This document shows, piece after piece, positions 8,420-15,928 of a DNA stretch of 34,327 bases. Position numbers and translations under genes: made by a program. How positions within the stretch are numbered: position 1 is the first letter of the stretch; each line of letters starts with the position of its first letter. The DNA comes from NIOZ-UU13 sp041862635 (GTDB lineage: Bacteria; Planctomycetota; Phycisphaerae; Sedimentisphaerales; Anaerobacaceae), in assembly GCA_041862635.1 (NCBI GenBank), contig JBGVTO010000099.1:1-34327 (forward strand). The letters run 5' to 3'. Below the pieces are notes generated by a model. The model was given only the letters and a program-made list of their open reading frames with translations, was not told where the DNA came from and searched no databases.

Positions 8420-8644
8420 TCACGGCAAAATCTCTGCGTGTATGCTATTTTTTTTAGCCTCGTTTAATGTTGGCTGCCGTCCCGTAACTATGGCAACATT
8501 GGATGTAAAATCTCTATGTGCCGGTGATATCAAGTGGTCATGTAAAATGACATCGACTTGACAGATTAGCTGATAGCCCTTGAAGGTGATCAGTTTGAGA
8601 TCGCCTGGACTAGCACACACAAGGTAAACTTTTCCTTGCAACAT
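8420..8644 (-). pseudogene. Remnant of uroporphyrinogen-III C-methyltransferase (SUMT/CobA), N-terminal fragment
   Basis: The 74-residue frame begins MLQGKVYLVCASPGDLKLITFKGYQ and continues with a DVILHDHLISP stretch. This parallels the SUMT N-terminus GKVYLVGAGPGDPELLTLKG and DVVLYDRLVSP. The glycine-rich SAM-binding loop is damaged (VCASPGD instead of VGAGPGD). The frame ends before the VVRLKGGDP segment and the rest of the roughly 250-residue enzyme, and nothing resembling the remainder follows. SUMT makes precorrin-2, the precursor of siroheme on which the Ahb pathway depends, so its remains next to a siroheme decarboxylase gene suggest an eroded haem cluster. It could still be expressed as a short peptide, but catalysis is not expected. 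An intact copy must exist elsewhere if the pathway works. Confidence 0.6.
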
Positions 8645-8685
8645 TCTTATCTTTTACTGAAAATTAATGAAAAAATAAAAAAATC

Positions 8686-8713
8686 TTGACATTCTCATTT
8701 TTGAGAATATCAG
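8686..8713 (+). promoter_or_regulatory. Promoter with palindromic operator (TTCTCA-N4-TGAGAA)
   Basis: TTGACA (8686-8691) and a moderate TATCAG -10 (8708-8713) are 16 bases apart. The spacer is filled by a perfect 7-bp inverted repeat, ATTCTCA (8691-8697) with TGAGAAT (8702-8708). A regulator bound there would cover the promoter. It points toward the siroheme decarboxylase gene with a leader of about 235 bases. The same core recurs at 9509 and, weaker, at 18018. The 8322-8955 gap otherwise holds only the SUMT remnant. Confidence 0.55.
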
Positions 8714-8955
8714 CCGAGTGTCCCACGTAAACAGGCCTGCAACCGGTGAATCCCAGCACCTTCGAGCTTTACATCACGATGATTTTCTGCTATATAATAT
8801 ATAGTAATTGGTCTCAATTAGGTCAAGTGAAAAGATGTGGTCATTACAGGCTTTGATGTGAGAAAGAACTTGCCCCAGTTAAGTTGCCAATAGAATCATG
8901 TGGCTAAATAGTCTGCTAAATTGTTAAAGGTTTCTATACCATCGAAGGGCACTCT

Positions 8956-9414
8956 ATGGATGAGCTGGATTTCCGCATACTGGAAGCGCTCCAAAATGAT
9001 TTCCCTTTGAGCGAAAAGCCCTATGAAATCATAGCGAATAGATTGCAAATCCCTTGCGAACAGCTTTGGAACAGGATCCAGAGATTGATAGCTGAGGGTG
9101 TAATTCGCCGAATAGGAGCGAGTCTTGACTCTCGCAAGCTCGGCTTTTGCAGCACCTTAGCTGCTGTCAATTGCAAGGCGGACCTTGTTGAGCAAGCCGC
9201 CAAGATAATAGGCCGGTTCCCTGAGGTAACCCATAGCTATCTCCGTAACGATAACTTCAATATCTGGTTCACTATAATTGCGGCTGACGAGGAGAGGATT
9301 GATTATATTCTTGAGAAGATCCGCACCTCTTTATCGCTTGAAAGTTCACAAGTCCTTAATTTACCGATTAAGCATCTTTTTAAGCTCAACGCTCGTTTCA
9401 AAGTTGCACTCTAA
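8956..9414 (+). CDS. Siroheme decarboxylase subunit (AhbA/AhbB, NirDLGH family)
   Basis: This 152-residue Lrp/AsnC-like protein has an N-terminal helix-turn-helix fold (1-60) and a ligand-binding domain. The family signatures are DFPLSEKPYEIIANRL, GVIRRIGASLDSRKLGFCSTLA (49-70) and VTHSYLRNDNFNIWFTII (91-108). AhbA/AhbB proteins decarboxylate the C12 and C18 acetates of siroheme to give didecarboxysiroheme, the substrate of AhbC (encoded at 1515). Despite the Lrp fold these are enzymes. They normally work as a pair, but only one subunit is present in the window, so the partner should lie elsewhere. I cannot tell AhbA from AhbB with confidence. A GAAGGG ribosome-binding site precedes the ATG. 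Confidence 0.88.
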   Translation: MDELDFRILEALQNDFPLSEKPYEIIANRLQIPCEQLWNRIQRLIAEGVIRRIGASLDSRKLGFCSTLAAVNCKADLVEQAAKIIGRFPEVTHSYLRNDNFNIWFTIIAADEERIDYILEKIRTSLSLESSQVLNLPIKHLFKLNARFKVAL

Positions 9415-9508
9415 CCTCAAGAATTTCGGCTTTACAAAATTGATGAAATCTGTTTAAGAATGGGGCTATTCGTCGCACTTTTTTGAAAAGCATCCGGCCT
9501 CGAAAAAC

Positions 9509-9560
9509 TTCTCATATTTGAGAAATAAGTCCTTTCTCTGTCGGTTTGAGCACACTCAAA
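9509..9560 (+). promoter_or_regulatory. Two inverted-repeat sites downstream of the siroheme decarboxylase gene
   Basis: TTCTCA (9509-9514) and TGAGAA (9519-9524) are separated by four bases, matching the operator at 8691-8708. Twenty bases further on, TTTGAG (9545-9550) and CTCAAA (9555-9560) form a second inverted repeat, also with a 4-base spacer. Both lie just upstream of the promoter at 9574, where a regulator could act on the response-regulator/cytochrome operon. Confidence 0.5.
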
Positions 9561-9573
9561 GCTTAGCATTAGA

Positions 9574-9602
9574 TTGAATAATAGGGTTTATTGTGATATT
9601 AT
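9574..9602 (+). promoter_or_regulatory. Sigma-70-type promoter of the receiver/kinase/cytochrome operon
   Basis: TTGAAT (9574-9579) and TATTAT (9597-9602) are separated by exactly 17 bases. Transcription would start near 9609, leaving a leader of about 430 bases before the receiver gene at 10042. The two inverted repeats at 9509-9560 sit immediately upstream. Confidence 0.55.
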
Positions 9603-9730
9603 AAATGGTACCGCTATCTGCGATGGAGACTGAATCCAGATGGGAGCTGAGAATAAAAACAAAGTGGTCATGGATTGAACTACCCTGTAACATGCAACAA
9701 AAGTAACCATTGTAAATGGAGTGGAAATAC

Positions 9731-9901
9731 ACTGCGCAGCCAGGTTGCGCAGTTATTGGTTCAACGGGATTTAGGCAGCAAACCGGTTGTTTGCGGAGCG
9801 CGGAGCTCTGAGAAGAGAATGTAATGACAGTTCAACGGAACATGAAGAAAGGCCCACTTGTCGGAGCCTGGTATTCGACGACAAGCGTTTCTCTGTGGGC
9901 C
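9731..9901 (+). promoter_or_regulatory. Structured leader region, candidate cis-acting RNA
   Basis: Three strong stem-loops occur in a row. The first is ACTGCGCA (9731-9738) with TGCGCAGT (9746-9753), loop 7. The second is GCAAAC (9778-9783) with GTTTGC (9789-9794), loop 5. The third is a two-part stem: GGCCCA (9851-9856) pairs with TGGGCC (9896-9901), and CTTGTCG (9857-9863) with CGACAAG (9879-9885). The region lies in the 627-base gap before the receiver gene and downstream of a good promoter. I do not recognise a known riboswitch. A 24-codon frame (ATG 9842, stop 9914) overlaps the third stem, but its coding status is unsupported. Confidence 0.5.
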
Positions 9902-10041
9902 GCCGCTGATGATTGAGGCAGTGACAAGAGTCCTCCAGAAAAAAGGTACAAATGATATCTTCTATGATGAGTTTTAGGCACATTGTGTCCATGTTGTCGG
10001 ATTAGACAACTGAAAAATTTTGTAATCTTATGAGGTGATTT

Positions 10042-10440
10042 ATGGAACATGCAAAGATTTTGATTGTGGATGATGACCCTGATTTTACCAATGTAATTAA
10101 GACCATTCTGGAAAATGAGAAATATACCGTGGTCACGGCCGCCGACAGAACAGAAGGTATGGAAGAAATTAAAGCTGAAAAGCCGGATTTAGCTATACTG
10201 GACGTTATGATGGACACCTGGCAGGACGGCTTTGAAATGTCCAGGCAATTGAAGAAAGACCCCCAGCTCAAAGATATACCTGTCCTGATGCTGACAGCAG
10301 TTGAGAAAAGAACCGGTATAGGTTTCAAATCTACTGCTGGAGATCCTACCTGGCTGCCGGTGGATGCATTCCTGGACAAACCGGTAGAACCCGAAATCCT
10401 GCTGGCCGAGGTCAAAAAACTTCTGTCAAAGAAGGCTTAG
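10042..10440 (+). CDS. Single-domain response regulator (receiver only)
   Basis: This 132-residue protein is a CheY-like receiver with no output domain. The acidic pocket is DDDPDF near residues 10-15, the phospho-acceptor is D54 in LAILDVMMDTW, and the conserved threonine and lysine lie in MLTAVE and DKPVEP. The long beta4-alpha4 insertion, AGDPTWLPVDAF, is seen in receiver proteins of anaerobic delta-proteobacteria and related groups. It ends one base before the next kinase gene, so the two are surely co-transcribed, and it is the probable phosphorylation partner. GAGGTGAT is a good ribosome-binding site. With no DNA-binding domain, it must act through protein contacts or as a phosphate relay. 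Confidence 0.9.
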   Translation: MEHAKILIVDDDPDFTNVIKTILENEKYTVVTAADRTEGMEEIKAEKPDLAILDVMMDTWQDGFEMSRQLKKDPQLKDIPVLMLTAVEKRTGIGFKSTAGDPTWLPVDAFLDKPVEPEILLAEVKKLLSKKA

Positions 10441-10441
10441 G

Positions 10442-11791
10442 ATGGAACCAGTATCTGAAAATATCAGACTCGTCAAGAGAGCTTACTGGCTAATCAAGCT
10501 AAGGTGGGCAGCCATACTATTTGTCGGTGCTGCGACCTATGTTTCCCAGAATTTTTTAGATATAGAGCTGCAAGATGTTGCCCTCTACGCTATCGCGATA
10601 CTTCTTGCTGTGTACAATGTGACAGTGTTGTTTCTGTTAAATCATTTTGCAAAACGGGGTAACGAGGTACCACACGCGGCAGTAAAGAAAATAATCAACT
10701 TCCAGATATCCGCTGACCTGCTTATCTTAACGGTCCTGCTGCATTTCTCGGGCGGTATTGAAAATCCATTTGTTTTTTACTTCATATTTCATATGATTAT
10801 AGCGAGCATCTTACTTTCTGTGTGGGAAAGCTTTTTGCAAGCCACGTTTGCCGTTTTACTTTTTAGTCTCCTTATACTACTCGAATATCTGCAACTCATA
10901 CCGCACTATTGCCTAAGAGGATTCGCCCCCTACTGCTTACACAGAGACAACCTTTATATTCTTGGTACTTTATTCGTCTTCACAACTGCAATATATTTGG
11001 CTGTATATATGGCCAGCTATATTGCTGTGAGACTCAAGCGAGCCGAGCAAGCCTACAAACAAGCAAATATATTACTCCAAGAAAAAGACCGCATAAAGGA
11101 CGAATATGTTCTACGCGTAACTCATGATATCAAAGCGCATATCGCAACCATACAGAGCTGTCTCGGTTTGATAGTGAATAAAGTGGTCGGGCCACTTGAC
11201 GATAAGCCGGCGGAGTTTATCAACCGTGCTTACACCCGAACCATCAAACTCAAAAACTTTGTGGAGACACTGTTGAAGCTGACACAAATGCGACTTAGCG
11301 ACAAATTTGAAATGGATGTTTTCTCATTGAGAGATACCGTACAAAATGCGGTTGCTGCTGTAAGAACCAAGGCTGAAGATAAATCGATAACCCTAAATTG
11401 TGATGTTGAATCGTCGGTAGATAAAATCATCGGCAACCAGTTTTCCATTGAAGAAGTAACCGCAAATCTGCTGCTTAATGCAATAAAATATACACCGGAA
11501 AACGGGACGATCACATTAAGTGCGAAAAATGGAAATGATTGTACCGTCGTCGAAATCGCAGACACGGGTATCGGGATACCTGTGGATGAGCTTGGCGAGG
11601 TATTTGATGAGTTCTTTAGAGCGAGGAACGCCCGAAAAGCCGAGAAAGATGGTACCGGTTTAGGGCTATCGATAGCAAAATATATAGTTGAGAGACATGG
11701 TGGGAAAATATGGGTTGATAGTATAGAAAATATAGGAACCAAGTTTTGGATCACGTTGCCAAAAGGTAATGAGCGACTCCAGACTGTGTAA
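10442..11791 (+). CDS. Membrane sensor histidine kinase with RegB-like quinone-site motif
   Basis: This 449-residue kinase has roughly six membrane segments (about 20-195), a short coiled linker, HisKA and HATPase_c. The phospho-acceptor is H228 in RVTHDIKAH. The N-box lies near 342-346, G1 is DTGIG at 374-378, and G2 is DGTGLGL at 403-409. The sensor half has WLIKLRW near residue 16 and GGIENPF at 104-110, the GGxxNPF heptapeptide tied to quinone sensing in RegB/PrrB. It is paralogous to the kinase at 3083 but lacks the PAS domain and has a different H-box subtype, so the sensor region seems to have been shuffled between kinase cores. It is followed 45 bases later by a quinol-oxidase-type cytochrome gene, which fits redox-responsive control of electron transfer (inference). 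Confidence 0.9.
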   Translation: MEPVSENIRLVKRAYWLIKLRWAAILFVGAATYVSQNFLDIELQDVALYAIAILLAVYNVTVLFLLNHFAKRGNEVPHAAVKKIINFQISADLLILTVLLHFSGGIENPFVFYFIFHMIIASILLSVWESFLQATFAVLLFSLLILLEYLQLIPHYCLRGFAPYCLHRDNLYILGTLFVFTTAIYLAVYMASYIAVRLKRAEQAYKQANILLQEKDRIKDEYVLRVTHDIKAHIATIQSCLGLIVNKVVGPLDDKPAEFINRAYTRTIKLKNFVETLLKLTQMRLSDKFEMDVFSLRDTVQNAVAAVRTKAEDKSITLNCDVESSVDKIIGNQFSIEEVTANLLLNAIKYTPENGTITLSAKNGNDCTVVEIADTGIGIPVDELGEVFDEFFRARNARKAEKDGTGLGLSIAKYIVERHGGKIWVDSIENIGTKFWITLPKGNERLQTV

Positions 11792-11836
11792 ATCCGGTTA
11801 ATTTGGCCAAACAACGATTTTTGAATAGAAAAGATT

Positions 11837-13216
11837 ATGGCGAAAAATTTTAGACTTGTATCATCATTAATAAGTAAGCTAAAGCAGTTGAGCTGGAAGG
11901 TGAAGATATTAGCATTTGCTGCCGTAGCTATGGTCTTTGCTTCAGGTCTAATCGTAGTATCTGAGCAGCCAGGCTTTTGCAATTCCTGTCACATTATGAA
12001 CACCTATTACGATAATTGGAAGGCATCGTCCCATAGCCAGATGAATTGTCTTGAATGTCATTTTCAGCCTGGGTTCGTTAGTCACGTCAAGGGCAAGATA
12101 AACGGTCTTGCCCAGGCGGTTGATTGCATAGTAGGAAGAGTGGGAACAAAACCAAACGCCATGATCAAAGATACATCCTGTCTGAGATCGGAATGTCACA
12201 GTACCGAAGAGCTTCTAACAACAAATATCGATTACAAGGGTATCAAGTTCACTCACAAAAATCACGTTGCAAAAGTTGTCGATGGAATAAGAATCACATG
12301 TGGCACGTGTCACAGCCACTTTGAGGGAGATGAACATTTCAATGTGAACAACGATGTATGTTTTACATGCCATTTCCTTAGGGATAGCGATACTAAAAAC
12401 AGACTGGTTCGGACGAGTTGTCAAGATTGCCACGAAGTACCAGATAAGGTCATTGAGCAAGGATTGGTAACAATTAATCACGCCGAGTTTGTATCCTACA
12501 AAGCAAGCTGCGAAGATTCCTGCCATAAGAAAGAAGTCCAAAAGAAAAGCGAGGTAGCCGATAGAGTTTGCTTGAACTGCCATAGTTTTAGCAAAGAGCA
12601 GCAGACTGACAGTGTAGAACTGCATGAAGCCCACACTAATAATGATAAGGTAGAGTGCTTTGCATGCCATCAAGAAGTATCACATGGTCAGACGGAGGTA
12701 ACATCGGTTTCAGTCATGATGGATTGTCAGAATTGCCACAGTGACACTCACCAGGTCCAGCGCACTATATACGCGACCGAACACCCGATGCAAAACGAAA
12801 AGACAGAACGCGTTCTCAGCCCGATGTTTCTTACACATGTGGAATGCACAGGATGTCATATCGAGCCGGTACAGAGAAAATCTGGGATATTAGACAGCTT
12901 CGGAACAGTCGCAAAAGCGGTGCCTCGAGCATGTGACAAGTGCCACGAGGAAGGAACAGGTCAACAATATATACCTTTCTGGCAAGGGAAGATCAAAGGA
13001 TTGTATGAAAAGATAAGCCATGATGTAGATATGTTTGAGCAACAGGCAGGGCTCGAAACAGATGAACAGCTTGCGCAGGAATTTCAGGGCAAAATCGAAC
13101 AAGTCCGGTCTATCCTTGAGTCTGTTTCATCCGATGGCAGCTGGGGCGTTCACAATTTTAAATATACCGAAGCAATGCTTCTTAAAGCAAATGAAATAGT
13201 AAGCGGTTCAAAATAG
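11837..13216 (+). CDS. Membrane-anchored NapC/NirT-like multihaem cytochrome c (12 haem motifs)
   Basis: This 459-residue protein has one N-terminal membrane anchor (about 23-43) followed at once by a NapC/NirT-type start, PGFCNSCHIMNTYYDNW, and MNCLECH. Ten canonical CXXCH motifs begin at residues 48, 71, 155, 175, 195, 245, 274, 297, 337 and 366. A CX4CH (115-121) and a CX3CH (225-230) bring the total to 12. NapC-like proteins take electrons from menaquinol and pass them to periplasmic partners. The long haem-rich extension suggests it is both quinol oxidase and periplasmic wire. The C-terminal SWGVHNFKYTEAMLL block resembles that of the 6-haem cytochrome at 26278. It is in the same direction as, and close behind, the RegB-like kinase. 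Confidence 0.9.
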   Translation: MAKNFRLVSSLISKLKQLSWKVKILAFAAVAMVFASGLIVVSEQPGFCNSCHIMNTYYDNWKASSHSQMNCLECHFQPGFVSHVKGKINGLAQAVDCIVGRVGTKPNAMIKDTSCLRSECHSTEELLTTNIDYKGIKFTHKNHVAKVVDGIRITCGTCHSHFEGDEHFNVNNDVCFTCHFLRDSDTKNRLVRTSCQDCHEVPDKVIEQGLVTINHAEFVSYKASCEDSCHKKEVQKKSEVADRVCLNCHSFSKEQQTDSVELHEAHTNNDKVECFACHQEVSHGQTEVTSVSVMMDCQNCHSDTHQVQRTIYATEHPMQNEKTERVLSPMFLTHVECTGCHIEPVQRKSGILDSFGTVAKAVPRACDKCHEEGTGQQYIPFWQGKIKGLYEKISHDVDMFEQQAGLETDEQLAQEFQGKIEQVRSILESVSSDGSWGVHNFKYTEAMLLKANEIVSGSK

Positions 13217-13225
13217 AGGTTGATC

Positions 13226-14440
13226 GTGAGAATAGATATGAAATCTAAGCTATGCACAAGAGTTGTTGGCATTGTTGTTGCGGGAATTGCTGCCACAACA
13301 GCATTGACAAACTGGGCTTGGATTAACAAGACATGGGCCATGCCTGCCCGCCGTGGCTCGCTTGGCGCAGCCAAGTCGCGACAGGCCGGGCAGCACCATT
13401 CATTTCTGGCAGGGCCGTGGGAGCTTGTGGTCAAAATGGATCTGGAGGGGGAAGGACTCCGCTTCCCAATTAGAGTTTCTGACGAGAATAAACCTCACAA
13501 GTTCGGCAGCACCTTGCCTGTAACGGGGACACCCATCAAGATCAGGCTCGAAGAATATGTCCCCGATCTAAAGTGGGAGACTACAGCGGTCAAACATAGT
13601 GGTGGAGGAATTGTTGCAAAATTAACAATCAAAGGTAAGAACCTAAAACAGGTTATTTTGCTCAGTTCAGATGAGCCAGGCAGGCAATCGATATCTTCCA
13701 GTATCGGAGGTGTTGCGATAAGAAGACTCTATGATCCCAATACCGCGGAGACACTGGTGCGAGAACTAACCCACCCCAGAGCAGTTGGCATTCTATCTGT
13801 CTGGCCTGAGGATAGTAATCAGCCATTTGAATATGCGGCTAAGACGAAAGAAACAATAACTATACCGAGATCCGAATATAAACTAACTGTCATAGAGTAT
13901 ATACCGCACTATTCGATTGATACCAAGACGAAAAAGGTAGTCAATCGTTCGGAAAAACCAATTAATCCTGCTGTCAAGGTAGCCATCGACGATGGCCAGA
14001 GAACTTTTGAGCGATGGCTTTGGGCAAAATTTCCGTCATCTCCTCACAAGGAAACAAAACTTCCCTTGCGAATGAGGTTTACTGATTTTGACCTCAGTGG
14101 CGAAAAAGGCAAACATATTCTCGTAGTGACAAGTAGAACTAAGCCGTGGCTGCTATCGTCTAATAATAGGAGAAAAAGGGCGGAAAAAGCCGTTCTTGGC
14201 CGTTCCTACCCTTTTGCAGACAAGGAATACTCCTTCAGCATCGAAAAAATTATGGACGAGGCAATTATTAAGACCGAGTGGAAAAACAACTCTGAGAGCC
14301 TGGTCCATCCTGCTATTATCGCAACGATAGAACAAAACGGCACAGGCCGTCAGACCGTCTTGGAACTGAACAAGCCTTTCCACTATAAAACAAAGTCTGG
14401 AATGTTAGTGCTACTTTACAGACGCAGGCCGACTCCATAG
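13226..14440 (+). CDS. Exported protein of unknown function (possibly ResB-like beta domain)
   Basis: I do not firmly recognise this protein. The GTG at 13226 is the best start: AGAGG at 13215-13219 lies six bases upstream, whereas TTG 13220 abuts it. An N-terminal hydrophobic segment (VGIVVAGIAATTALTNWAWI) is a signal peptide or anchor. The remaining roughly 350 residues look soluble and beta-rich, with repeated short strands. Phrases such as LRFPIRVSDE near the start and VLELNKPFHYKTKSGMLVLLYRR at the end recall the periplasmic beta domain of ResB/Ccs1 cytochrome c assembly proteins. There are too few membrane helices for a full ResB. A GC-rich palindromic element lies inside the gene just after the signal and encodes about 18 residues. 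It is flanked by multihaem cytochrome genes, so a role in their assembly or complex is plausible but unproven. Confidence 0.55.
   Translation: MRIDMKSKLCTRVVGIVVAGIAATTALTNWAWINKTWAMPARRGSLGAAKSRQAGQHHSFLAGPWELVVKMDLEGEGLRFPIRVSDENKPHKFGSTLPVTGTPIKIRLEEYVPDLKWETTAVKHSGGGIVAKLTIKGKNLKQVILLSSDEPGRQSISSSIGGVAIRRLYDPNTAETLVRELTHPRAVGILSVWPEDSNQPFEYAAKTKETITIPRSEYKLTVIEYIPHYSIDTKTKKVVNRSEKPINPAVKVAIDDGQRTFERWLWAKFPSSPHKETKLPLRMRFTDFDLSGEKGKHILVVTSRTKPWLLSSNNRRKRAEKAVLGRSYPFADKEYSFSIEKIMDEAIIKTEWKNNSESLVHPAIIATIEQNGTGRQTVLELNKPFHYKTKSGMLVLLYRRRPTP
13344..13393 (+). repeat. GC-rich palindromic element inside a coding sequence
   Basis: A near-palindrome of 50 bases. Outer arms CTGCCCG (13344-13350) and CGGGCAG (13387-13393) enclose an inner perfect stem CTTGGC-GCA-GCCAAG (13361-13375), with imperfect pairing between. 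It is much richer in GC than the surrounding gene and is in frame, adding the residues PARRGSLGAAKSRQAGQ directly after the signal-peptide region. This resembles protein-inserted palindromic repeats such as Rickettsia RPEs. Confidence 0.65.
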
Positions 14441-14540
14441 AGAATTGCTAATTGAACTGATATGTGTAAGGAACGCATTACAAGACAACCTATTAAAACG
14501 AGCGTATTATGAGGTTAAGTTAGGATTAGAGGGCGTAACA

Positions 14541-15875
14541 ATGTTAGAGAAAATTTACAAGTCAGTAGTTGTGTTAACTTGTGTGTTAATTTCCAATGGA
14601 CTCGCGGTGGAAAAACCTACATCGCTGCAAAAAACTTGCGTTACAGAAGAATGTCATGTGGACTACGCCAAAAAAGCCTACATGCATGGACCAGTCGGCC
14701 TTGGTGACTGCAAGGCATGCCACAAACCTTTGAAACCTGAAGAGCATACGTGGCAGTTTGTGCGGAAAGGCAGAGACCTTTGTGAATATTGCCATTTGGA
14801 ACAAACAACTAAAAAGAATGTTCACGAGCCCCTGAAGACAGGCGACTGTACGCAATGCCATGACCCTCACAGTAGTGATAACAAATTCTTGATTACCGAG
14901 AAAACTATCGCTTCTCTGTGCAACAACTGCCACAATATTACCGAAGGATTTCAGTTTCTACATGGGCCTACAGCCGTCGGTGAATGTACAGTGTGTCACG
15001 AATCTCACAGCTCTGACCATAAAGGTTTGCTGGTTAGTGAGCACAGTCAGCTTTGTTTTTCCTGCCATGTCGTAACGCAAGATGAATTGAAGAAATATGA
15101 GTTTATTCACGAGCCCGCAAAGAACGACTGCATTGGCTGTCATAATCCTCACGGGGCCAGTAACTCAATGATGGTTAAAGACTTCGCGCCCTACCTTTGC
15201 TACACTTGTCATAAGGACATACAGAATGTCGCGGAAAACTCCCTGTACCAGCACAGCATTGTGGCTGATATCGATGGCTGTATGCACTGTCATACTCCAC
15301 ATGCTTCGAGTGTTAAATTCCTGTTGAAAAAGGATGCTATGAGTCTCTGCATTACGTGTCATGACAAATCCCATAAAATAGGCCAAGACGAGGTCCTGCC
15401 GGCTTTCACTAAGGAGCTTGAAGGTAAGAAATTTCTACACGGCCCTGTCGCCCAGAGCGATTGCAGCGGATGCCATATCACACACGGCAGCAAACACTTC
15501 AAGCTTTTAGCGAAAGAGTATCCTCCAATATTCTATGCTCCATTTTCCGAGGAGAACTATGAGCTGTGTTTTAGCTGTCATGAAAAGACCCTGGTATTGA
15601 CAGAAAAGACAGAGAACCTTACGGACTTTAGAAATGGCGATATAAATCTTCACTTTCTACACGTGAATAAAGAGCGCCGAGGGCGGACGTGCAGGGCATG
15701 CCATCAAACTCATGCCAGCAATCTTCCAAAACACATTCGCGAGAGTGTGCCGTATGGAAAGTGGGAGCTGCCGGTCGGTTTCACGAAAACCGAGACGGGC
15801 GGTGGCTGCATATCCGGCTGTCATTTGCCCAAGGATTACGACAGGAAAAAACCTGTGGACTATTCCGTCCCGTGA
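14541..15875 (+). CDS. Periplasmic multihaem cytochrome c, doubled-CXXCH type (15 haem motifs)
   Basis: An upstream in-frame start at 14445 exists, but ATG 14541 is preferred. It follows AGAGGG at good spacing and opens a signal peptide (MLEKIYKSVVVLTCVLISNGLAV). The 444-residue product has 13 CXXCH motifs, first cysteines at 57, 81, 103, 127, 149, 172, 197, 220, 247, 270, 308, 343 and 384. It also has a CX4CH at 33-39 and a CX3CH at 423-428. Repeats of the form HGPxxxGxCxxCHxxHxS mark the doubled-CXXCH family of periplasmic or extracellular electron carriers. About one haem per 30 residues implies a haem wire with little room for a catalytic domain. It probably links the NapC-like cytochrome upstream to downstream acceptors (inference). 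Confidence 0.9.
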   Translation: MLEKIYKSVVVLTCVLISNGLAVEKPTSLQKTCVTEECHVDYAKKAYMHGPVGLGDCKACHKPLKPEEHTWQFVRKGRDLCEYCHLEQTTKKNVHEPLKTGDCTQCHDPHSSDNKFLITEKTIASLCNNCHNITEGFQFLHGPTAVGECTVCHESHSSDHKGLLVSEHSQLCFSCHVVTQDELKKYEFIHEPAKNDCIGCHNPHGASNSMMVKDFAPYLCYTCHKDIQNVAENSLYQHSIVADIDGCMHCHTPHASSVKFLLKKDAMSLCITCHDKSHKIGQDEVLPAFTKELEGKKFLHGPVAQSDCSGCHITHGSKHFKLLAKEYPPIFYAPFSEENYELCFSCHEKTLVLTEKTENLTDFRNGDINLHFLHVNKERRGRTCRACHQTHASNLPKHIRESVPYGKWELPVGFTKTETGGGCISGCHLPKDYDRKKPVDYSVP

Positions 15876-15928
15876 GCGGCCAGGGCCGAATAGCCAACAT
15901 CTGAAAAATAAAGAACCGAGGAAGCCTG

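Noticed and set aside
8691..8708. Fur box
   Set aside because: The half-sites are in the opposite order (ATTCTCA before TGAGAAT) and 4 bases apart, unlike the 7-1-7 Fur arrangement.
9842..9916. 24-codon frame (MKKGPLVGAWYSTT...) possibly a small peptide
   Set aside because: It coincides with a strong composite stem-loop and has a weak ribosome-binding site; RNA structure explains it better.
9609..10041. Cyclic-di-GMP (GEMM) or cobalamin riboswitch in the leader
   Set aside because: None of the conserved core sequences of these classes could be found; only generic stem-loops are visible.
11230..11982. 250-codon open frame on the minus strand
   Set aside because: It lies entirely antisense to the kinase and the start of the 12-haem cytochrome gene, whose motifs are unambiguous; its product is serine/isoleucine-rich with no recognisable domain.
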